Made by a program: the position numbers and the translations under genes. From Edaphobacter aggregans (lineage in GTDB: Bacteria > Acidobacteriota > Terriglobia > Terriglobales > Acidobacteriaceae), in NCBI GenBank assembly GCA_022736715.1, contig DZDJ01000016.1, positions 1 through 62,441 of the forward strand: DNA of 62,441 nt, written 5' to 3'. How positions within the stretch are numbered: the first letter of the stretch is position 1; each line of letters starts with the position of its first letter. Positions 55,979 through 62,441 of this stretch are shown here, in pieces. Below the pieces are notes generated by a model. That model had not been told where the DNA came from. It ran no database searches and saw only the letters and a program-made list of their open reading frames with translations.

Positions 55979-57496
55979 ATGTCGACAAAGGCACAATTAC
56001 AGGAGCTAATACAGACCGAGCTTCGAGGGATCAAATTCATTGTTGTCTCTAATCGTGAGCCGTACATCCATAACTGGAAGGACGGCCGCATTCAATGTTC
56101 GCAACCCGCCAGTGGACTGGCGAGCGCGATTGATCCGATTCTGCGTGCCTCTGGTGGTGTGTGGGTAGCGCATGGTTCGGGCAGTGCCGATGTAGAAGCG
56201 GCAGATGCGTCTGGCCGTGTGGCGGTGCCGCCGGAAAATCCGAGTTATACGTTGCGCCGTGTGTGGCTGGACAAAAAGCTGGAGCGCGAATACTACTATG
56301 GCCTGGCCAACGAAGGCCTGTGGCCGCTCTGCCACATTGCCTTCAATCGGCCGGTGTTTCGGCCGCAGGACTGGGAGAGCTATCGTACGGCGAATGCGCT
56401 TTTTGCGGATGCGGTGCTGGAAGAAGCTGGCGACGGGCCGGCGGTGGTCTTCATACAGGACTATCATTTTGGCCTGTTGCCGCGCATGTTGAAGGACCGC
56501 AACCCGAAATTAATTGTTGCGCAGTTCTGGCATATCCCCTGGCCAAATCGGGAGACATTCCGCGCGTTTCCGTGGAAGGAAGAGCTGCTGGATGGATTGC
56601 TGGGCAACGATCTTCTTGGATTTCATCTGCGGTACCACTGCACAAATTTCCTGGACACGATCGATCGCAGTATTGAAGGGCTGGTGAATACGGAGCATTT
56701 TGATGTCACCCGCAAAGGTCGGGTGACTGTGGTGCGGCCGTTTCCGATCAGCATTGATTTTGACGAGCATGTGCAGGATGCAACCAGCAGCGCGATAGAG
56801 GAAGAGGTGGAGCGATGGCGGCAGCGGTTGCGGATGCGGCAATCCGGGGTGGAACTGCTGGGCATCGGCATCGATCGCATTGACTACACGAAGGGCATTC
56901 CGAATCGACTGTTGGGACTGGATCTGTTTCTGGAGCAGCATCCGGAATATCATGGGCGGGTGCAGTTTGTGCAGATTGGTGTGCCCAGCCGCATTCAGAT
57001 TGGCCAGTACCAGGCTCTGAATGACGAGTTGGACCGCCTGGTGGAGAAGATCAACCTGAAGTGGGCAACAGGAAACTGGACGCCGATTGTGTTCTTCAAG
57101 GAGTATTTCGATCAGCATCAACTGATTGCATTGCATAAGCTGGCGCAGTTCTGCGTGGTGACCTCCTTGCACGACGGCATGAACCTGGTGGCGAAGGAAT
57201 ATGTGGCCAGCCGCGCGGATGGGGATGGAGCGTTGATCCTGAGCCGGTTTACCGGGGCCGCACGCGAGTTTCCGGATGCGCTGCTGGTGAATCCATTTGG
57301 CATTGGCGAAATTGCCGATGCGATTACATCTGCGATTGAGATGAATCCGGAGGAGCGGAGAAAGCGGATGGAGCGCATGCGGCGCGCGGTGAAAGACAAC
57401 AACGTCTACCACTGGGCGGCCAAGATTCTTTCCGCATTGCTGAAGTTTGAACTTCCGGCGCCGGACACGATTGGCGAGTTTGACCCGGAGCACTGA
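55979..57496 (+). CDS. otsA: Trehalose-6-phosphate synthase
   Basis: A 505-aa GT20 glycosyltransferase joining UDP- or ADP-glucose to glucose-6-phosphate. IQDYHFGLLPRML, IPWPNRETFRAFPWKEELLDGLLGNDLLGFH, IDRIDYTKGIPNRLLGLDLFL and SLHDGMNLVAKEYVASR match OtsA; the N-terminal loop begins FIVVSNREPYIH, the Acidobacteriota/Actinobacteria-like form rather than the E. coli form. It is cotranscribed with otsB (22 bp apart). Trehalose is a common stress protectant. Confidence 0.96.
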   Translation: MSTKAQLQELIQTELRGIKFIVVSNREPYIHNWKDGRIQCSQPASGLASAIDPILRASGGVWVAHGSGSADVEAADASGRVAVPPENPSYTLRRVWLDKKLEREYYYGLANEGLWPLCHIAFNRPVFRPQDWESYRTANALFADAVLEEAGDGPAVVFIQDYHFGLLPRMLKDRNPKLIVAQFWHIPWPNRETFRAFPWKEELLDGLLGNDLLGFHLRYHCTNFLDTIDRSIEGLVNTEHFDVTRKGRVTVVRPFPISIDFDEHVQDATSSAIEEEVERWRQRLRMRQSGVELLGIGIDRIDYTKGIPNRLLGLDLFLEQHPEYHGRVQFVQIGVPSRIQIGQYQALNDELDRLVEKINLKWATGNWTPIVFFKEYFDQHQLIALHKLAQFCVVTSLHDGMNLVAKEYVASRADGDGALILSRFTGAAREFPDALLVNPFGIGEIADAITSAIEMNPEERRKRMERMRRAVKDNNVYHWAAKILSALLKFELPAPDTIGEFDPEH

Positions 57497-57518
57497 AACC
57501 GAAGAAAGGTGCAGCACG

Positions 57519-58307
57519 TTGACCGATTTGCTGTCCAGGCATTTTGCGGAAGTGCAGGATGCGGTGCGCAGGGCGCGTCACATCCTGCTGTTATTGGACT
57601 TTGATGGGACCCTGACGCCGATTGTGGCGCGTCCGGAACTGGCGGTTCTGCCGGAAGAGGTTCGCGGACTGCTGCGAGATTTGCATGCGCAGCAGCAGGT
57701 GCAGGTGGCGGTAATCAGCGGACGCGCACTGGCGGATTTGCAGCAGCGCGTTGGGCTGGATGTGATCTATGCCGGCAATCATGGCCTGGAGATTGAAGGC
57801 CAGGGACTGCATTTTCAGGGGCCCGATCTGGCGCATTCCACGACGGCCCTGCAATCTGTGATTACTGAACTGTTGGACCAGTTGGGGCCGATTGCGGGAG
57901 CGTTGCTGGAAAACAAAGGCGCAACGCTGAGCATTCACTATCGTTCCGTGGAGGAGAGTCGCGTGCCGGAGGTTGTGCGCATGGTGGAGGCGACCTGTGC
58001 AACGCATGCGGATGTATTGGAAGTTCACCACGGCAAGATGGTGCTCGAAGTAAGACCCAGGGTGCAGTGGAACAAAGGAGAGGCTGCGCGGTGGATTCTG
58101 GAGCAGGTGGGCCCTGCAGACACGCTGGTGATCAGCATGGGAGACGACCGCACGGATGAAGATATTTTCAAGGCGCTGCCGGGTTCTATTTCCATCAAAG
58201 TGGGCGATGGCGCAACTGCGGCGCGGTATCGCGTTGCAAACCCAGCCGAGGTGCAGGATGTGCTGGCGCGCCTGGTGGCGCTGGCGCGGCATTCGGTTTT
58301 ACATTGA
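57519..58307 (+). CDS. otsB: Trehalose-6-phosphate phosphatase
   Basis: A HAD-superfamily phosphatase that releases trehalose from trehalose-6-phosphate. Motif I is LLDFDGTLTP (Asp27 nucleophile, Asp29), motif II VISGRALADL, and motif IV SMGDDRTDEDIF. The frame runs upstream to 57447 inside otsA, but I place the start at TTG 57519 because AAAGG (57505-57509) is well spaced and homology starts there; this gives 262 aa. It is the second gene of otsA-otsB. Confidence 0.9.
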   Translation: MTDLLSRHFAEVQDAVRRARHILLLLDFDGTLTPIVARPELAVLPEEVRGLLRDLHAQQQVQVAVISGRALADLQQRVGLDVIYAGNHGLEIEGQGLHFQGPDLAHSTTALQSVITELLDQLGPIAGALLENKGATLSIHYRSVEESRVPEVVRMVEATCATHADVLEVHHGKMVLEVRPRVQWNKGEAARWILEQVGPADTLVISMGDDRTDEDIFKALPGSISIKVGDGATAARYRVANPAEVQDVLARLVALARHSVLH

Positions 58308-58330
58308 CCAGAAAATAATTGCGGGCACGC

Positions 58331-58360
58331 AAAAGGCCTCGGAGTGGTCCGAGGCCTTTT
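58331..58360. terminator. Bidirectional intrinsic terminator between otsB and groL
   Basis: A perfect 13-bp stem (AAAAGGCCTCGGA with its complement) and a 4-nt loop, bounded by A and T runs on either side. It can end both the otsAB and groSL transcripts. Confidence 0.95.
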
Positions 58361-58384
58361 GCTGCTGCGGATGAGCGCAACGGA

Positions 58385-60064
<1,680 letters not shown>

Positions 60065-60173
60065 TTAAGAGGTGGAAACCTCGGGAGCCGAAGCTCCGGA
60101 AAATCGTGTAATGCAATTTGCGTGAGCCAAAACCCGCGCCTGCCCGATTAAACCCTCCTTGCGGAAGGAACCA

Positions 60174-60485
60174 CTACTTCTTGACGATGCCGAGGACTTC
60201 TTCCTCACGCATGATGAGGAACTCTTCGCCATCCAGCTTGATCTCCGTGCCGGAGTACTTGCCGAATAGGATGCGGTCGCCAGACTTCACGTCGAGCGGG
60301 AAGACCTTGCCTTCGTCGTTGGACTTGCCCTTGCCGACGGCGATCACTTCGCCTTCCTGCGGCTTTTCCTTGGCGGAGTCAGGAATGATGATGCCACCGC
60401 GGATGGACTCGCCTTCCTCCACGCGGCGAACCAGGATGCGGTCATGCAGCGGAGTAAACGTGGTTGCGACTGTTGCAGTTGCCAT
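60174..60485 (-). CDS. groS: Co-chaperonin GroES
   Basis: A 103-aa lid protein for Gro[45 protein letters not shown] is the GroES N-terminal domain with the mobile loop, and [33 protein letters not shown] the C-terminal part. ATG 60485 has GAAGGAG upstream; the frame extends to 60578 without homology. It is the first gene of groS-groL. Confidence 0.96.
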   Translation of the reverse strand: MATATVATTFTPLHDRILVRRVEEGESIRGGIIIPDSAKEKPQEGEVIAVGKGKSNDEGKVFPLDVKSGDRILFGKYSGTEIKLDGEEFLIMREEEVLGIVKK

Positions 60486-60632
60486 GCGTTGCGTCTCCTT
60501 CGAGAGATATTGCGGCAGGCGGCTTGCCTGCTCGCGTTTCAGGTTTCGCGGCGCGGACAGAAGCTTCCGTGCCGCCAAAAAACTGGAATTGTATCAGTGC
60601 TGCGCTGCGAAATCAGCAGCCGTTGCTGCGTT

Positions 60633-60659
60633 TTAGCACTCTAGTCTTCCGATTGCTAA
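60633..60659 (-). promoter_or_regulatory. CIRCE operator for HrcA
   Basis: TTAGCACTC, 9 nt, GATTGCTAA; consensus is TTAGCACTC-N9-GAGTGCTAA, so there is one mismatch. It overlaps the start of the groS promoter's -10 box, where HrcA binding blocks transcription without heat stress. Confidence 0.93.
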
Positions 60660-60687
60660 CTCTAGGTGTGTTGCAGCGCTTTGTCAA
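60659..60687 (-). promoter_or_regulatory. groS-groL sigma-70 promoter
   Basis: Read on the minus strand, a perfect -35 box TTGACA (complement at 60682-60687), a 17-bp spacer and the -10 box TAGAGT (complement at 60659-60664). The CIRCE site follows immediately. Confidence 0.88.
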
Positions 60688-60876
60688 GAGGGAGAAGTTG
60701 AAATCTGAGTGAATTGCGCTAAGATAATGTTGCTGACTTGTATAAGTATATGATTTGTAAAGAAAAATTGCGTCAAACGAATTGCTTTCATGGGGGCGAA
60801 AGTGATTTTTTGCGATGTGGAAGGGAGTTGTCCGGCGTCTGGCAAAGAGCGCAGCGTGGGCGTTACAATCAACAGC

Positions 60877-61404
60877 ATGTCAATACTGCCATTGCGACGG
60901 AAAATGTTTGCGGGGTTGCTGGTTGGGTGTTCGCTGCTGGGAAGTGCGCTGGGCCAGATGGAAGGCAGGCACGGCCGCAAGTACAAGCCCCCACCGCCAA
61001 CAGCCCATATTGAGGTACAGGTTATCAAGAACTACAACAGCAAGCCGCTTTTGAATGCGGCGGTCGTTCTGCATGTGATTGACGCGAACGGCAAGGACGA
61101 AGGCAACTACGAGATCAAGACCAATGAAGAGGGCAAGGCCACGATTGACGTGATCCCGATCGGCAGCAAGGTGCTGGTACAGGTGGTTGCCACAGGGTTT
61201 GCCACGTATGGCCAGCACTACGATATTCCGACGAACAAGAAGGAGATCGTGGTCCGGTTGCTGGAGCCGGGGGAACAGTACTCCACCTACCGCAGGAAGA
61301 ACAGCGGGCCAGTGCAGGTAAAGCCGGGCATCATTGAGCCGATTCGGCCGAAGGATGCTTCCAAGAGCAACAACAGCGGGAAGGATTCCACGACTCCGCA
61401 ATAA
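60877..61404 (+). CDS. Small secreted protein with carboxypeptidase-regulatory-like domain
   Basis: A 175-aa exported protein. A signal sequence (MFAGLLVGCSLLGSALGQ) is followed by PPPTAHIEVQVIKNYNSKPLLNAAVVLHVIDANGKDEGNYEIKTNEEGKATIDVIPIGSKVLVQVVATGFATYGQHYDI, a beta-sandwich of the carboxypeptidase-regulatory or Cna-B type, then a Pro/Ser/Lys tail. LVGC could also be a lipobox, so a lipoprotein is possible. Such domains are abundant in Acidobacteriota and lack enzymatic function. ATG 60904 is an alternative start; the frame starts at 60790. Confidence 0.78.
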   Translation: MSILPLRRKMFAGLLVGCSLLGSALGQMEGRHGRKYKPPPPTAHIEVQVIKNYNSKPLLNAAVVLHVIDANGKDEGNYEIKTNEEGKATIDVIPIGSKVLVQVVATGFATYGQHYDIPTNKKEIVVRLLEPGEQYSTYRRKNSGPVQVKPGIIEPIRPKDASKSNNSGKDSTTPQ

Positions 61405-61436
61405 GCGCAAGGCCTGCAGCACGCTATAAACCCCAG

Positions 61437-61471
61437 ACCGCCGCCGGAGACACCCTCTGGCGGCGGTTTTT
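61437..61471 (+). terminator. Intrinsic terminator after the small secreted protein
   Basis: ACCGCCGCC and GGCGGCGGT pair around a CGGAG...CTCT inner part, followed by TTTT. It lies 32 bp after the stop codon. Confidence 0.85.
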
Positions 61472-61525
61472 GCTTTCCGTGGCGATGAAGCGCGGTTTGC
61501 AGCGGTGCCATGTAGTATCGATTGC

Positions 61526-62251
61526 ATGGGTTTTTTGGCAGGAAAAGCGGTGCTGGTGACGGGTGCGGCCCGGCGCATTGGCAGAACGATTGCGTTGACA
61601 ATGGCCGGGGCAGGCGCGGACGTGGCCATCACATATCGCGGGTCTGGCGCGGAGGCCGAGCAGACGGTGCGCGAACTGGCCGAGCATGGACATGCGGTGT
61701 TTGCGCTGCGCTGCGACGTGCGCGATCCGCTGCAGGTGCGCGAGGCGGTGGCGGCCGTGGCGGAGGAGTTCGGCCGGCTGGATGTTCTGGTGAACAATGC
61801 GGGCATGTTTGAGACGGCGGCGCTGGAATCGGTAACGGTGGAGCAGTGGGACGCGATGTTTGAGACGAACACACGCGGACCGTTCCTGATGGCGCAGGCG
61901 GCGCATCCGCACCTGAAGGCGGCGCGCGGACGCATCATCAACATCGGCTCGCTGGGCGGGCTGCATCCGTGGGCCACGCATGGGCACTACTGCACGTCGA
62001 AGGCGGCGCTGCACATGCTGTCGCAGACGATGGCGAAGGCCTTTGCGCCGGAGATCAGCGTGAACTGCGTCGCGCCGGGCATGATCGCCAACGGAGAAGT
62101 GGGCCCAGCCTACGAGCACTTCGCCCAGAAGACCCCGATGCAGCGCAACGGCGCCGCAGAGGACGTTGCCTCCGCCGTCCTGTTCTTCGCCACCGGCCCA
62201 CACTTTATTACCGGGCAGTTGTTGAGTGTGGATGGCGGGCTGGGGTTGTAG
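61526..62251 (+). CDS. Short-chain dehydrogenase/reductase, pteridine-reductase-like
   Basis: A 241-aa Rossmann-fold oxidoreductase. The cofactor motif is TGAARRIGRTIAL (the RRIG form is typical of pteridine reductases and related SDRs), then DVRDPLQ, LVNNAGMFET, NIGSLGG (Ser) and HYCTSKAALHM (Tyr-x3-Lys), and the C-terminal ITGQLLSVDGGLGL. The substrate is uncertain: FolM/PTR1-like, FabG-like, or another SDR. The ATG at 61526 has no strong ribosome-binding site; an upstream start at 61505 is possible. Confidence 0.83.
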   Translation: MGFLAGKAVLVTGAARRIGRTIALTMAGAGADVAITYRGSGAEAEQTVRELAEHGHAVFALRCDVRDPLQVREAVAAVAEEFGRLDVLVNNAGMFETAALESVTVEQWDAMFETNTRGPFLMAQAAHPHLKAARGRIINIGSLGGLHPWATHGHYCTSKAALHMLSQTMAKAFAPEISVNCVAPGMIANGEVGPAYEHFAQKTPMQRNGAAEDVASAVLFFATGPHFITGQLLSVDGGLGL

Positions 62252-62318
62252 GTGGATACAACGGTAAAGTTTGAGATAGACGGTACGAGCCGAAAGGCAC
62301 TTCTGATTGCCAGTTATT

Positions 62319-62435
62319 GCTGGGTGCCCCACATCTCGATTTTGAGATGTGGGAGGGAAGGATTTCTAGCAGAGAACCTCGAAGGGTGGAGGCTGGAAAT
62401 CCCATGTCTGAAAATCCAGACATGGGGCACCCGGC
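62319..62435. repeat. Nested palindromic REP-like element (may extend past the window)
   Basis: Outer inverted arms of 13 nt (GCTGGGTGCCCCA at 62319-62331; its near-complement at 62423-62435, one mismatch) enclose two hairpins: 62328-62353 (arm CCCACATCTC, 6-nt loop) and 62401-62426 (arm CCCATGTCTG, 6-nt loop). There is no coding capacity. The nested layout resembles REP/BIME elements spread by TnpA-REP transposases. It begins about 70 bp after the SDR gene and may extend beyond 62441. Confidence 0.7.
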
Positions 62436-62441
62436 ATTGCT

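Larger units (their letters stand above)
60486..60876. other. Divergent region between groS and the small secreted protein
   Basis: 391 bp. It holds the groS leader, the CIRCE site and the groS promoter (60633-60687). A stretch from about 60690 to 60790 is AT-rich and would contain the promoter for the plus-strand gene, but no clear boxes were picked out. Confidence 0.6.

Overview
The window reads as a chromosomal segment from an Acidobacteriota member, most likely family Acidobacteriaceae (Terriglobus/Granulicella/Edaphobacter-like). This is inferred from gene content and protein style, not from a marker gene: moderately high GC, a long OmpA-type protein carrying Ig-like domains, BNR-propeller and carboxypeptidase-regulatory-like secreted proteins, a futalosine-route mqnE, and PDZ/7TM/GAF/PAS sensor kinases. 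No rRNA, tRNA, CRISPR array, prophage or replication origin was seen. Gene density is high and nearly all genes are housekeeping or metabolic.

Layout. 1-2.4 kb: thiC (minus) and an isolated ccmE (plus). 2.4-9.4 kb: a complete phosphate regulon on the minus strand in the order phoB, phoR, pstS, pstC, pstA, pstB, phoU; a strong hairpin and a 117-bp inverted-repeat element lie between pstS and pstC. 9.6-12 kb: ltaE and hemW. 12-18.5 kb: a DUF1223 protein, an ABC exporter, a decayed IS5-type transposase, an ECF sigma/anti-sigma pair, an IclR regulator divergent from a secreted esterase, and a small conserved protein. 18.6-23.3 kb: the nitrogen-sensing set amtB, glnK, glnD. 23.6-31 kb: a secreted unknown, an orphan nuoB, the OmpA/Ig protein, a BNR propeller, a GNAT acetyltransferase and mqnE. 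31.1-31.25 kb: the second copy of the 117-bp element.

31.25-42.8 kb: a soluble multi-PAS/GAF kinase with a degenerate receiver, gcdH divergent from a dienelactone-hydrolase-like gene, an Mla-type lipid-transport ATPase and permease, and an NtrC-type regulator with a membrane PDZ/7TM kinase. 43.2-52.1 kb: argD, an alpha/beta hydrolase, a metallo-beta-lactamase-fold hydrolase, glycerate 2-kinase, a second hydrolase, an M20 peptidase and a DUF255 (YyaL-like) protein. 52.2-58.3 kb: a sugar-acid module (MFS transporter divergent from kdgK-eda, which converts 2-keto-3-deoxygluconate to pyruvate and glyceraldehyde-3-phosphate), then otsA-otsB for trehalose. 58.4-60.7 kb: groS-groL with a clear promoter overlapping a CIRCE operator. 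60.9-62.25 kb: a small secreted protein and an SDR oxidoreductase. The window ends inside a nested REP-like palindrome.

The strongest non-gene observation is the pair of 117-bp elements (5870-5986 and 31136-31252, inverted relative to each other, 112 of 117 positions identical by hand alignment) with terminal inverted repeats ending in TATA. They look like a non-autonomous miniature transposable element. I found no convincing new multi-gene system. The other findings are unusual active-site residues, candidate operators and repeats.
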